A DNA stretch of 64,000 bases, taken from assembly GCA_937136415.1 (NCBI GenBank), contig CAKZOK010000150.1:1-64000 (forward strand). The letters are read 5' to 3'. Origin of the DNA: an uncultured Cytophagales bacterium. Lineage in GTDB: Bacteria; Bacteroidota; Bacteroidia; Cytophagales; Bernardetiaceae. This document shows, in pieces, positions 18,901 through 27,774 of this stretch. The notes beneath the pieces were generated by a model. That model was given only the letters and a program-made list of their open reading frames with translations, was not told the DNA's origin and made no database searches. Each line of letters opens with the position of its first letter. The stretch's first letter is position 1. A program made the translations under genes and the position numbers.

Positions 18901-20691
18901 ATTGTAAATATCATAATATCCAGCTCGCCCACTTCCTGTTAATGTAAAATTGATTGTATTAAATGGAATTGCCAAATAAGGTGCATTAATAGGAATAGTA
19001 AAATATTGATAATCATCATAATTTGTATCAGAAAACCCTAAACGAAATTTTGTATCTAAATCTAAGGGAGCATCTTGATTTACAATAAAACGAAAAGGAA
19101 TATTAGCATTATTTTTTTGCTGCATTGTTGTCATTGTGCCTATATCAAATACACTATCTAAAATTCTTATATGAGGCGATGATGTGGAAATAATGATTTT
19201 TCCATTCTGTGTAATTGGCTTTAAATAATTTATAAAATCGGCTTCTAGGGTAATTGTATCTCCTGAAAAGGCAGCTTGTCCATTTCTTCCAAAATAAGAA
19301 AAGTTATCCATTCTGATTGATTTGGCACTAGCTTCTTCACTCAAAGCTCTAAAAGCATTTACTCTTCCTGTTCCTAATCTTTCTATAAAATTTGCGTTTA
19401 TAGGTTGGTTATATTTATTGTCTGTTGTAACTCTCACTAATTCTCCTGTTTGAATTGCTGAGAGATTTGGAAATGCAGAGCGTACTAAAGCAGCAATACC
19501 AGCTACAAAAGGCGAAGAATATGAAGTTCCCCATGCATAACTTTGAGAACCATTTGAGGCTGTGGTCAATACTCTAGCCCCTGGTGCCATTACATCAACA
19601 TAGGTACTAAATGTTGAACTTGAATACTTATTATCTCCTCCATCAGAATTAGCCACAGAAAGTACATGTTTATAGGAGGCTGGATAAAAATCTAGCTCTT
19701 GTGCTGTATTTCCTGCTGCAGCAACTATCAACACATCTTTCACAAGAGTTACATAATTTATTATATCTTGTTCCCACTGAAAATTCAAATTAGGACGACC
19801 AATAGAAACATTAATTATTTTACAGCCTCTTTCTGCAGCATATAAAATGCCATCGTACATGTTTATGATTCGATAGCTAGGAGAAAGAACACTTACAGGT
19901 AAAATACGACAGTTGAAAGATGTTCCAGCAAGATTTATATTATCATCAGTAGTGACAGAAGCCATTCCAGACACACCTGTTCCATGACCTTGATAATCTC
20001 CTACATTGGCATTCAGACCTCCAAAATTATACCCCAAACTATCATCTACAAACCCATTATTATCATCATCAATGCCTATTTGCCCATATTTTTCGGCATA
20101 ATTAATCTGAATTTGATTTTTTAACTGTACATGGTTATAATTTATTCCTGTATCAACAATTCCAATTACTGTACTTGTATCTCCTTTATTTAGTCCCCAT
20201 GCTGCATATAATCGCCCAGCACTGAGTTGCCACTGTGCTGATATAGAAGGGTCATTGGGAGTATAAGGAGGAGCTAAAATATAATTAGGATAAATGGGTT
20301 CGGCGTATTCAACAAAACCTTGATTTTGATAATAACGAATTGCTTCTTTGAGAGTTGTAGAATTTGAGATTTCTATTTCATACCAATCATGAAGACGAAT
20401 AGCATCAGTTGTTATTTTTTTAATAGATAAGGTATTATTACTAGAAGAAGCAATATCAAATTTTCTTTTTATCTTTTTTGCTTTAAAAAGTGTCTTTGAT
20501 TTTTCTAATTGATGTATAGTATTTGGTTTAATTTTTACCATTAATTTATTTTCCAAAGGTTTTATATCTTCAAAATTATCAGGAAGATACTGTCCAATAC
20601 TACTTAATGGCAATAGAAAAAATACTCCAAAAGTAATCATTGTAACTAATGAAAAAATATTTTTATCAATCTTTGGTAAATTTATATACAT
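15919..20691 (-). CDS. Secreted subtilisin-like (S8) protease with Ig-like/PKD modules and T9SS type A sorting domain
   Basis: I start it at ATG 20691 (1590 residues) because a promoter lies at 20749-20779, so the upstream TTG would be at or before the transcription start. After a signal peptide come an inhibitor-like prosegment (to about 145) and the S8 domain with D180 (GIVDTG), H236 (GHGTGVSGM), N328 (AAAGN) and S390 (GTSYSSP). A large beta-rich region follows. Then four Ig-like modules (each with a GGTxFxFY-type core) alternate with four PKD domains (WDFGDG or WxFGNG type). The last about 75 residues (YPNPAQDYLN...) are the T9SS type A signal. It is probably a surface or extracellular protease with carbohydrate- or protein-binding modules. 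Confidence 0.92.
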   Translation of the reverse strand: MYINLPKIDKNIFSLVTMITFGVFFLLPLSSIGQYLPDNFEDIKPLENKLMVKIKPNTIHQLEKSKTLFKAKKIKRKFDIASSSNNTLSIKKITTDAIRLHDWYEIEISNSTTLKEAIRYYQNQGFVEYAEPIYPNYILAPPYTPNDPSISAQWQLSAGRLYAAWGLNKGDTSTVIGIVDTGINYNHVQLKNQIQINYAEKYGQIGIDDDNNGFVDDSLGYNFGGLNANVGDYQGHGTGVSGMASVTTDDNINLAGTSFNCRILPVSVLSPSYRIINMYDGILYAAERGCKIINVSIGRPNLNFQWEQDIINYVTLVKDVLIVAAAGNTAQELDFYPASYKHVLSVANSDGGDNKYSSSTFSTYVDVMAPGARVLTTASNGSQSYAWGTSYSSPFVAGIAALVRSAFPNLSAIQTGELVRVTTDNKYNQPINANFIERLGTGRVNAFRALSEEASAKSIRMDNFSYFGRNGQAAFSGDTITLEADFINYLKPITQNGKIIISTSSPHIRILDSVFDIGTMTTMQQKNNANIPFRFIVNQDAPLDLDTKFRLGFSDTNYDDYQYFTIPINAPYLAIPFNTINFTLTGSGRAGYYDIYNRLGNGIKSNNGQSLKEGGLIVAKADTSVSDNILTNMNNITKDDDFKMIDIPRITEKTPFFTKAISKFADTLGAIIPPVGVHVKHTVKGRTNTPHHQYIILEYEFTNISGSTMDSMNVGLYYDWNLGDYTRNFADWDNTRQFGYVFGTGTSGYAGIKAISPNKTYFALDLENVGGDNINLNDGFTSAEKYQSVSTGIARKRAGFSNGGGDVAHTVGTVLHNFGINETRKITFVVMLAPTLAALRDAHDAAVLATDPTSSISPTPTVNNTLCQNTSYTITPQGGTNFRLYDIANTQTPIQSGTSFTLTPADLGRQFYVTNTDSTLEGDYTLLRFSARTAIANFNSPSQLNLDQFNSISFQDASQNAISWLWNFGNGQTSTLQNPTISYDRQGSYIASLTITDIAGCTSTRAKVIQVVRKSPKPIVSRASRQSCDNVPIEIRPLSNGTNFKFYTTQNRLLAIGNSYLVPPKSVDSLYITNIDSALESERILVKIQWVRLDANFVASPRYDTLLYDNVLFQNTSSGDFFNQTTSWDFGDGSPLQTGTSQRHTYAAQGRYKVKMTTTNQFGCSKTIEKWFYVGKISPRPSITSPIKICKGESVVIRPNGGTIFNFYSNLDSLPISQGSQISFNSNQIIPSILYVRGADSLIESDPVSTRLEIIQVVPSFDFPRELFLDQLTTVRFIDNTSGAISWLWDFGDGTTSTQRTPTHTYNTQGNYTISLTITTAEGCQGMATKNLLVFRRSPKPIVSNLAICRYDSTTIVPQGGTLYNFYNSATTDQPIHTGRVYNVGFISEPKDIWVTNLDSALESIAVKIHIGFSRPSSDFEMSVTDTLNIFKQDTLFLEDKSNDAVSWYWTFGNGKMATSQMAQTIYEEQGEYQITLITRDSLGCIDSLSKQLVVIDKPVITGEDNDTNYQILIYPNPAQDYLNAYIELQTSDEVMIRIYNNLGQEIITHQKEQITTKRFIFDVRTLTKGVYYVQIIMSDKVVNKKVVLE

Positions 20692-20748
20692 ATAGAAAGC
20701 AATTAATTTTAAATTTAAAAAAAACTTATTTTCGTGTAAATTATAATA

Positions 20749-20779
20749 CAAAATTAGATATTAGTATAAGACTACCAAC
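20749..20779 (-). promoter_or_regulatory. Promoter of the T9SS subtilase gene
   Basis: Minus strand: -7 box TAATTTTG (20749-20756), 19-nt spacer, and GTTG (one mismatch to TTTG) at 20776-20779. The predicted start near 20742 leaves a leader of about 50 nt to ATG 20691 and excludes the upstream TTG start. Confidence 0.55.
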
Positions 20780-20865
20780 TAATTATTAACGCATAAATAA
20801 AATTTTAGTTACAAATTAAAAAATGAATTAGGTTTTTTGGAGACTATAAGTCATTAATAATAAAC

Positions 20866-20907
20866 AAAAAAAAGACCAACTATCAAAATAGATAATTGGT
20901 CTTTTTA
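20866..20907 (-). terminator. Terminator of the OmpA/PD40 gene
   Basis: AAAAAGACCAACTATC and GATAATTGGTCTTTTT form a 16-bp stem with one G-U pair and a loop of a few nucleotides, about 60 bp after the stop codon. The T-run is on both sides. Confidence 0.8.
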
Positions 20908-20969
20908 ATAAGAATAAAATCTATTTATGTGATTTTACTCTAAGAATATATTGTTGATTTAAAATGTTA

Positions 20970-22925
20970 TTATCTAACAATTTTAAATTCTACACGACGG
21001 TTGATAGCCATGTTTGCTTGGTCAGCTCTTCCATTTACTTCATTTGGAACAGTAGGTTGTGCTTCACCATATCCTTCAGACTCTAAACGAGCAGCAGGTA
21101 TTCCTTTAGAAACTAAATAATCCAATGCAGATTTTGCACGGTTTTGAGAAAGACGTTGATTGTAAGAATCACCACCACGGTAATCAGTGTGTGCTTCAAT
21201 ACGGATTTTCATTTTAGGATAATCTGTCAAGAATTGATATACTTTATCCAATTCTGTAGTTGCTTCTCCATTCAAATCCCAACGAGCTGTTGTAAAGTTG
21301 ATATTATCAAACTTGATTTTAGTAGCATCAAGCATATAAAGAATTTTGTTTACTTTATCACCAAACTGCGCTTGAGTAAGGTCTAAAGTATCTACTTCTT
21401 CCATGTAGTTTCCTGTTGCTTCAGCAGTAAGAGTATAAACTTGACCTGGCTCAAGACGAGCTTCGTATTTGCCAGTTCCTGTTTTCTCTACATCGCCAAT
21501 GCTAGTATCATCGGCAGCTTTAACAGTAAGTTTTGCATCTACAGGCTGCTCATCGATAGCATCAAGAAGAGTAACAGTAACTTCAACACCTTTAGGTACT
21601 AAACGTACTCTTTGATAAAGATTAGTGATTTCTTCAGCATTTGTAAAGTCCCACATAAATGTATATGGTAAATAATCTTCGTGTTCGATACTTACTTTAT
21701 ACTTGTTTCCTTCTGTAATTACAGTAGAGAATTTGCCAGTTTCTTCGTCGTTATAACGGTCATATCCTAAAGAAGGACGAGTCTGATTTTCAAATTTTAT
21801 GATAGTATAAACAGGGTCTCCTGTTACAGAATCTTCTACATTACCACGAGCAGTCATTACTTTACGAGGAGCAAAACCTGGAGGTACTAATGTCCAGAAA
21901 ATTTCATGAGAAGCATTCATATCAGCATCAAAATACATCACTGTATGCGCTCCGTCATCTGGTGCCATACTTACATACCCTTCGGCAGAAAGATGATTAG
22001 CAAAATCAGCAGCCATTGGCTCACCCCAAGACTCTCCGTCCATACGTGTCATGAACAAGTCAAAATCTTTAGCATCAGCACGGATACCTTTTGTATGTCC
22101 TTGCATTTTAGCACCTTCTTTCATAGATGTATAAAACATTGTTTCACCATCAGCCATGATACGAAATGCTTTGCTACAATCTTCATTCATCATGCCTTCT
22201 ACTTCTTCACCAGCAGACCAAGCATTATCAGCAGAACGCTTAGAAACCATTGCAGTATAACACCACACTTTTGATTTCTTAGATTTTTTAGCTTCAGTTT
22301 CATCAGTACCAGCTTCATCAGTATTATTTTCTGCACCTTCAGCACGTTGCATATAATAAAGACGGTTTCCATCTGCCGAAACAGTTGGGAATCCTTGGTA
22401 ATCAGATGTATTTACATCGCCCAAATTAGTAGGCTCGCCAAATTCGCTGTCCATGCTTGTACGAGTTGATACATACAAATCCATTCCACCTTTAGAATCT
22501 TCCATATTAGAAGAGAAGAAAAGACTCATTCCATCATAGCTCAAAAATGGACCAGCAATTACAGTACTATCACCAGCTTTAGAGTTGATTGACTCTAACG
22601 GTGTTGGTTTTGTCCATTTTCCATTGTCATCACGAGTAGTCATATATAGACCATATCCTTTCCAGCTTTTTCCACGGTTAGATTGGAAAATAAGTGTTTT
22701 GCCATCACGGCTAATAGCAGGTGAAACCTCATCAGTAAGAAGTTGGTTTACTGCAGGTGGCAAACGAAAACGTTGTGGGTCATGCCATTGTTCATAGATG
22801 CTAGTTGCACCATCTTTTGCTTTGTCGTTGCTTTCGGCTGTCGTATTAGCATCTTGTGCTTTAGCGAATGTACCAGCCAAAAGGAACATGAGCAATAAGC
22901 TCAAGTTACGGATTCCTTTTTTCAT
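20970..22925 (-). CDS. OmpA-family outer-membrane protein with PD40 repeats and carboxypeptidase-regulatory-like domain
   Basis: 651 residues. Signal peptide (about 1-23), PD40/TolB-like blades (about 60-350, with SxDGK and SxDGMSLFFSS), a carboxypeptidase-regulatory-like domain around 355-430 and another beta domain to about 530. A C-terminal OmpA peptidoglycan-binding domain follows (about 545-651: HTDYRGGDSYNQRLSQNRA and NRRVEFKIV). The layout resembles PorE/SprE-associated T9SS anchors but lacks the N-terminal TPR, so T9SS membership is only an inference. GC content is visibly higher than in its neighbours, consistent with high expression. It is monocistronic with its own terminator. Confidence 0.88.
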   Translation of the reverse strand: MKKGIRNLSLLLMFLLAGTFAKAQDANTTAESNDKAKDGATSIYEQWHDPQRFRLPPAVNQLLTDEVSPAISRDGKTLIFQSNRGKSWKGYGLYMTTRDDNGKWTKPTPLESINSKAGDSTVIAGPFLSYDGMSLFFSSNMEDSKGGMDLYVSTRTSMDSEFGEPTNLGDVNTSDYQGFPTVSADGNRLYYMQRAEGAENNTDEAGTDETEAKKSKKSKVWCYTAMVSKRSADNAWSAGEEVEGMMNEDCSKAFRIMADGETMFYTSMKEGAKMQGHTKGIRADAKDFDLFMTRMDGESWGEPMAADFANHLSAEGYVSMAPDDGAHTVMYFDADMNASHEIFWTLVPPGFAPRKVMTARGNVEDSVTGDPVYTIIKFENQTRPSLGYDRYNDEETGKFSTVITEGNKYKVSIEHEDYLPYTFMWDFTNAEEITNLYQRVRLVPKGVEVTVTLLDAIDEQPVDAKLTVKAADDTSIGDVEKTGTGKYEARLEPGQVYTLTAEATGNYMEEVDTLDLTQAQFGDKVNKILYMLDATKIKFDNINFTTARWDLNGEATTELDKVYQFLTDYPKMKIRIEAHTDYRGGDSYNQRLSQNRAKSALDYLVSKGIPAARLESEGYGEAQPTVPNEVNGRADQANMAINRRVEFKIVR

Positions 22926-23673
22926 AATCAGGGTATTAGATTGAGATTAGCGATTAGGTTAAGTTGTTACAAAGAAAATAAATACTATAAAAGACAGCAA
23001 CTTTAAGTTGAAATAATTCGACATAAATCCAAATAAAGTAGATATTTTTTAATAATTTTTAGAAAACTCTATTCAATGTATTAAAAAATAGACTAAAAAT
23101 GAATTAAAATGAAAATTAAAAATCGCTAGAATTTAATTCAAACTTTGGTTTTTCTCATTTTTATCTACCTATTTATTAGCCAGCTTGATTTCTACTTTTC
23201 TTTTGGTCTATATTCAAAATCTATTGCACTCTGTAAAAATATAACGCAAAAATACATAAAAATAAATACAGAAACGCTTTTTAATTAGATACTTATCAAA
23301 TAATTAAGTCAAAATCAAGATAACATGAAATTTTTATTGCATTTTTAATAGTATATAAACATCTTAGTAATTTATTTAAAATAAATAAAATAATAGTTTT
23401 TTCAAGAAAAAAACACCTAAAAAAATACTTTTAATGCTATTTTTTAGATTGTTTTTAATTATTTATTTAATCCAATTTATTCAAATAAATCAGAGATAAA
23501 ATAATTTATTTTTTTTTCTATAAAAACACAAAGACAGTTGTTTACAAATTTAAGTGAAAAAAACAGAATCTAATAAAAATTAGCGTCTTTTTTGAGTTAA
23601 AAATGATATTATTTTAAAAAAAATTATTTTAGTAAAAAATAAGCAAAATAAAATGAGCGTTTTGACTTAAAAG
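22926..23673. other. Long AT-rich intergenic region, no gene seen
   Basis: 748 bp between the OmpA gene start and the prmC stop. I find no ORF with coding character and no clear hairpin. A TATTTTTG -7-like box on the minus strand at 23247-23254 could belong to the OmpA gene, but it has no correctly spaced TTTG. The rest is mostly A/T runs. Confidence 0.4.
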
Positions 23674-24576
23674 TTATTCTCTTTTTTCCATTTGCCTTTG
23701 AGTTGCTTTTATAAACCTTGGGTTGTCTTGTAAATCATCAAAAACTATACAATTTGTTATTCCAAAACTCTCAAAAAGTGCTTTTGTTTCATTTGCCAAA
23801 TATTGATTTATTTCAGCATAAAGCAAACCATTTTTAGTTTTCATTTTAGTAATAAAAAAATTAGCCAAAGCCTTATAAAAAATAAGAGGGTTGTTTTCTG
23901 CCACAAAAAGTGCTAGATGAGGCTCATAATCAAGCACATTTTTGTTCATATCAACTTTTTCAGTTTCTCTAATATAAGGAGGATTACTAATTAAATAATT
24001 TATATTTTTTAATTGAGAATAATTAGAATACAATTTTTCATTCAAAAAATCCATTTCTATAAATTCTATATTGCTTATATCATTTTTTTTAGCGTTTTTT
24101 TTAGCAACTTCTAAGGCTTTGGCTGAAATATCAATAGCAACAAAATGACAATAAGGCAAATGTTTGGCAAGAGCAATACTGATGCACCCACTTCCTGTCC
24201 CAACCTCTAAGAAAATTTGATTTTCTTTATGAATAAATTGTTTTTTTTTTATATCAAAATCTTTCAAAACTTGATGAACGAGTTCTTCTGTTTCAGGTCT
24301 TGGAATCAAAACAGCCGAATTAACCTCAAACTCTAATCCATAAAAATAAGTCTTTTGAGTGATGTATTGTAAAGGCTCATTATTTTTTAATCGTTTTATT
24401 CCCTTATTTAACATATCAATTTCGTTTTTATTTAATTGATAAGTAGAAAAATCAATCCGATTTATTTGTAAAGAATCCTCTATCAAAAAACGCACTATTG
24501 CTTGGCTTTCTCGCTCATCTATTTTATCAGAAAGCAACAAAGAAGTATTAATTTTTATATATTCTGAGATAAGCAT
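23674..24576 (-). CDS. prmC: Peptide chain release factor N5-glutamine methyltransferase
   Basis: 300 residues. It methylates the Gln of the GGQ motif of RF1/RF2. The N-terminal helical domain (1-80) is followed by the Rossmann methyltransferase with motif I LEVGTGSGC (123-131) and the catalytic NPPY at 198-201. RPETEELV at 93-100 is another family hallmark. Length and motifs are normal. It lies 27 bp downstream of map on the same strand, so the pair is probably one transcript serving protein maturation and translation. Confidence 0.95.
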   Translation of the reverse strand: MLISEYIKINTSLLLSDKIDERESQAIVRFLIEDSLQINRIDFSTYQLNKNEIDMLNKGIKRLKNNEPLQYITQKTYFYGLEFEVNSAVLIPRPETEELVHQVLKDFDIKKKQFIHKENQIFLEVGTGSGCISIALAKHLPYCHFVAIDISAKALEVAKKNAKKNDISNIEFIEMDFLNEKLYSNYSQLKNINYLISNPPYIRETEKVDMNKNVLDYEPHLALFVAENNPLIFYKALANFFITKMKTKNGLLYAEINQYLANETKALFESFGITNCIVFDDLQDNPRFIKATQRQMEKRE

Positions 24577-24603
24577 TTATGAAATTGTCTTAATTGAAAA
24601 ACA

Positions 24604-25392
24604 TTAAGAATGAAACATTTTGATTGCTTGTTCGATATATTTGAATGTAGTCAAAACCTCAGGTTTTCCATCTACAACAGCTACTGTATGTTCAAAATGT
24701 GCAGAAGGTTTGCCATCTCTCGTCATTATTGTCCAGCCATCAGAAGATTGTACTACTGCTTTCGAACCCAAATTAATCATAGGTTCGATAGCTACTACTA
24801 ACCCATTTCTTATTTTATCTCCTTTTTTGGCTTTTCCAAAATTTGGTACTTCTGGAGCTTCATGCAGACTTCTTCCCAAACCATGCCCTACCAATTCTCT
24901 CACAACTGAATATCCTTTTGTTTCTGTGTGTTTCTGAATAGCATGACTAATATCTCCTATTCTGTTTCCAAAAACTAATTGCTCAATTCCTAAATAGAGA
25001 GCCTCTTTTGTTGCTTTCAATAAATTTTTAATTTCTGGGCTTACTTCTCCAATTTCATACGTATAAGCACTATCTGCATGAAAACCATCAAGCAAAACAC
25101 CACAATCGATAGAAACAATATCTCCATTTTTCAGAGGACGATTATTTGGTAGTCCATGCACAACTTGGTCATTGACAGATGTAAGCAACGAACTAGGACA
25201 ACCATAAAGCCCTAAAAAACTAGGAACAGCTCCGTTATCTTTTATAAATTCGAAAGCTATTTTGTCAAGTTCAAGTGTAGTAATCCCTGGCATTACACGT
25301 TTGGCAACTTCTGCATGTGTACGCCCTAATAAATCTGCACTTTTGCGCATTTTTTCTAAATCTTGAGCTGTTTTATATATTGGTTTTCCCAT
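24604..25392 (-). CDS. map: Methionine aminopeptidase type I
   Basis: 262 residues. It removes the N-terminal Met from nascent proteins. All five metal ligands are visible: D96 (SIDCGV), D107 (FHADSAY), H170 (LVGHGLG), E203 (AIEPM) and E234 (HFEHT), plus H79. The type I form has no N-terminal extension. It follows secY as in many bacteria, but here a 178-bp gap with two hairpins separates them. prmC follows closely. Confidence 0.96.
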   Translation of the reverse strand: MGKPIYKTAQDLEKMRKSADLLGRTHAEVAKRVMPGITTLELDKIAFEFIKDNGAVPSFLGLYGCPSSLLTSVNDQVVHGLPNNRPLKNGDIVSIDCGVLLDGFHADSAYTYEIGEVSPEIKNLLKATKEALYLGIEQLVFGNRIGDISHAIQKHTETKGYSVVRELVGHGLGRSLHEAPEVPNFGKAKKGDKIRNGLVVAIEPMINLGSKAVVQSSDGWTIMTRDGKPSAHFEHTVAVVDGKPEVLTTFKYIEQAIKMFHS

Positions 25393-25415
25393 TCTACTAG
25401 CTTCTCTTTTTATCC

Positions 25416-25448
25416 AAACCCTTAGGGTTTTGAAAACCCTAAGGGTTT
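25416..25448. repeat. Perfect 33-nt palindrome with nested palindromes
   Basis: AAACCCTTAGGGTTTT (25416-25431), one G, then its exact reverse complement (25433-25448). Each arm is itself a palindrome (AAACCCT-T-AGGGTTT). It can therefore form either one long hairpin or two short ones (cruciform-like). It lies in the map leader, 24 bp from the start codon. Confidence 0.8.
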
Positions 25449-25472
25449 AAATTAAAAATTTTATTAAACAAA

Positions 25473-25502
25473 CAAAGCACCAAGACGATTCTTGATGCTT
25501 TG
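25473..25502 (-). terminator. Probable terminator of the secY transcript
   Basis: CAAAGCACCAAGA and TCTTGATGCTTTG pair over 13 bp with one G-U pair. On the minus strand it is followed by TTTGTTTAAT, only moderately T-rich, so termination may be partial and map may still be reached by read-through. Confidence 0.55.
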
Positions 25503-25570
25503 TAATATGATTTTAAAATCTAAACAAATCGTACTTTAATAACTAAAATAATAAAGTGTTTTATTTTGAT

Positions 25571-26905
25571 TTATATATAATTCATTTGTTGTGCTTGACG
25601 ACCTTTAACGCTTCCTGCATTCATTAGTCCATCATATTCTTTATTTACTAGATAACTTTCAATTTGTTGTAATGTATCCAAAACAACACCTACCATAATG
25701 AGTAGGGAAGTTCCACCATAAAATTGTGCAAATTGAGTACCCACACCAGCAGCAGCAGCAATAGCAGGAAGTATAGCTATAAATGCAATAAAAATCGCAC
25801 CTGGAAGAGTAATTCTATCTAATATTTTACCTAAGTAATTTTTGGTTTCTTCTCCTGGAGTAACTCCTGGAACAAATCCACCACTATCTTTTAGATTATC
25901 AGATATTTGCTGAACATTGATAGTAATTGCAGTATAAAAGAATGTAAATGCAATAATCAGAACTCCAAAAAGGATATTATATTCTAATGAAGTAAAATCA
26001 GAAAAAGCACTTGCTATATAATCAGCATTTGGGCTGTCTTCTCCTTGAAAAGCACCAGCTAATAAAGGAGGTAAGAACATAAGTGCTTGAGCAAAGATAA
26101 TCGGCATTACACCTGCTGCATTTACTTTAAGAGGCAATGCAGAGCGTTTTTTCTGTGTAAGCATTTGTTTTTGAGAACGTCCAGCTACTTGTTTTACATA
26201 TTGAAGAGGTACATAACGTACAGCTTGTACGATAAGAACTACTCCCATTACTACTAAATAAAGAGCTAGTATTTCCAAAACAAAGATAAAAATTCCACTA
26301 ATTCCTTTTGATGTAGCCTCCGAAACGATTGCCATCGGAAAACGTGAAATAATACCTATCATAATTAGAAGTGAAATACCATTACCAATTCCTTTATCTG
26401 TGATTTTTTCTCCCAACCACATACAGAATACTGTACCTGAGGTAAGAATAACAATAGATGAGATAAGGAAGAATGTTTGGTCAATTATAATTGCTTCTGT
26501 TGGAACAGTTCCTTTAAGATAAGCAAAGCCTTGCCCGATGGTAATAAGTATAGTCAGTGCACGAGTGATTTGAGTGAGTTTTTTACGACCCGACTCTCCT
26601 TCTTTCTGCATTTTTTGGAATGTCGGAACAGCCACAGTAAGAAGTTGAATGATAATTGATGCAGAGATATAAGGCATGATACCTAATGCAAAAACAGAGG
26701 CACGCTCAAAAGCTCCTCCTGAAATAGTATCTATAAATCCTAGAATACCATTTTTTCCTGTATCAAGTTTGCTTGGGTCAATCCCTGGCAAAACGATAAA
26801 AGAACCTAAACGAAAAACCATCAATAATCCTAGCGTAAGGAAGATACGGTCTTTGAGTTCTTTTACAGAAAAGATATTTTTTATAGTTTCAAAAAACTTC
26901 TTCAT
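25571..26905 (-). CDS. secY: Protein translocase subunit SecY
   Basis: 444 residues with ten predicted membrane helices; it forms the Sec channel in the inner membrane. Recognisable blocks are GIMPYISASIIIQLL, ISLLIMIGI and the C-terminal GTSLLIMVGVVLDT. It is the last gene of the ribosomal run, downstream of rplO as in the spc operon. The usual downstream infA/rpmJ/rpsM are missing and map follows instead. Confidence 0.97.
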   Translation of the reverse strand: MKKFFETIKNIFSVKELKDRIFLTLGLLMVFRLGSFIVLPGIDPSKLDTGKNGILGFIDTISGGAFERASVFALGIMPYISASIIIQLLTVAVPTFQKMQKEGESGRKKLTQITRALTILITIGQGFAYLKGTVPTEAIIIDQTFFLISSIVILTSGTVFCMWLGEKITDKGIGNGISLLIMIGIISRFPMAIVSEATSKGISGIFIFVLEILALYLVVMGVVLIVQAVRYVPLQYVKQVAGRSQKQMLTQKKRSALPLKVNAAGVMPIIFAQALMFLPPLLAGAFQGEDSPNADYIASAFSDFTSLEYNILFGVLIIAFTFFYTAITINVQQISDNLKDSGGFVPGVTPGEETKNYLGKILDRITLPGAIFIAFIAILPAIAAAAGVGTQFAQFYGGTSLLIMVGVVLDTLQQIESYLVNKEYDGLMNAGSVKGRQAQQMNYI

Positions 26906-26997
26906 AATTCTTTTTCTAGTTTACTAAATTCTATCTATATAATAGAAGCAATACTAGGGATAGTAAATAGTAATTTAGTATAAATTGTATTTTAATG

Positions 26998-27051
26998 AAG
27001 ATAAGCCAATCACGAGCTACACTTGTAGGACATAATCGGCTTTTCTATCTT
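26998..27051 (-). other. Structured spacer between rplO and secY
   Basis: AAGATA/TATCTT plus AGCCAAT/ATCGGCT make an outer stem with a 4-nt bulge, enclosing CTACA-CT-TGTAG. The hairpin begins 6 bp past the rplO stop codon. It could be a leaky terminator or a processing site that separates secY expression from the ribosomal genes. Confidence 0.45.
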
Positions 27052-27056
27052 ATATG

Positions 27057-27503
27057 TTAGAGAGTAGTAATTTTACCACCTGCTTTTTCAATGCTTTCTT
27101 TTGCAGAAGCTGAAAATTTGTGAGCAGTAACTTCAATAGCCATAGTCAGTTCTCCACGGTTTAATACTTTGATTAAATCGCTTTTTCCTGCTAAACCATT
27201 TGCAGCTAATAATTCTACTGTAATAACGTTAGTATTTTTCTTTGTAGCAAGTTCTTGGAGAGTGTCCAAATTGATTGGCTTATACGCTACACGACCTGGG
27301 TTTTTGAATCCAAATTTAGGTACACGACGCTGAAGTGGCATTTGTCCACCTTCAAAACCTAATTTTTGGCTATAACCAGAGCGAGATTGCGCTCCATTGT
27401 GTCCACGTGTTGCAGTGCCACCACGCCCAGAACCTTGTCCACGACCTACTCTTTTTCTAGACTTTACAGCCCCTTTTGCAGGTCTTAATTGGTGAAGTTT
27501 CAT
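27057..27503 (-). CDS. rplO: 50S ribosomal protein L15
   Basis: 148 residues. The N-terminus is Gly/Arg-rich (VGRGQGSGRGG, TATRGHNGAQSRSG), an extended tail that enters 23S rRNA, followed by the globular alpha/beta domain. The length is normal for Bacteroidota. Its position between L30 and secY is standard. A promoter-like TATCTTTG and a leader hairpin lie in the 270-bp gap before it. Confidence 0.97.
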   Translation of the reverse strand: MKLHQLRPAKGAVKSRKRVGRGQGSGRGGTATRGHNGAQSRSGYSQKLGFEGGQMPLQRRVPKFGFKNPGRVAYKPINLDTLQELATKKNTNVITVELLAANGLAGKSDLIKVLNRGELTMAIEVTAHKFSASAKESIEKAGGKITTL

Positions 27504-27600
27504 CTGTTAGATTAGTTTTATTTATTCAAAACTCGCTGTTTACTAATCTATATAAGTATATAGGCTAAACGCTTTGAATAAAAATATAATGAATTAAAAG

Positions 27601-27656
27601 ACAAATTCCTTATGTGCAGACAAGATAAATTAATCATTGTCCAATAAGGAGTTTGT
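27601..27656 (-). other. Two-tier leader hairpin upstream of rplO
   Basis: ACAAATTCCTTAT (27601-27613) pairs with ATAAGGAGTTTGT (27644-27656) with one G-U pair, and GACAA/TTGTC (27620-27624/27637-27641) pair inside. It begins a few bases after the start predicted from the promoter at 27668, so it would be the 5' end of an rplO-secY mRNA. Confidence 0.5.
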
Positions 27657-27667
27657 TAAGTGAGATG

Positions 27668-27697
27668 CAAAGATATGAAAAAAAATCATTTTTCAAT
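27668..27697 (-). promoter_or_regulatory. Possible internal promoter for rplO-secY
   Basis: Minus strand: -7 box TATCTTTG (27668-27675) fits TAnnTTTG. ATTG (27694-27697), one mismatch to TTTG, lies 18 nt upstream. It lies in the spacer after rpmD and directly precedes the leader hairpin. Confidence 0.45.
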
Positions 27698-27774
27698 CAT
27701 TTTCCAAATTTAAAATTATGAATTATATAGCAATAATATTAAGTTATTGATTGTAATCTATAATTTGTAGTGGT

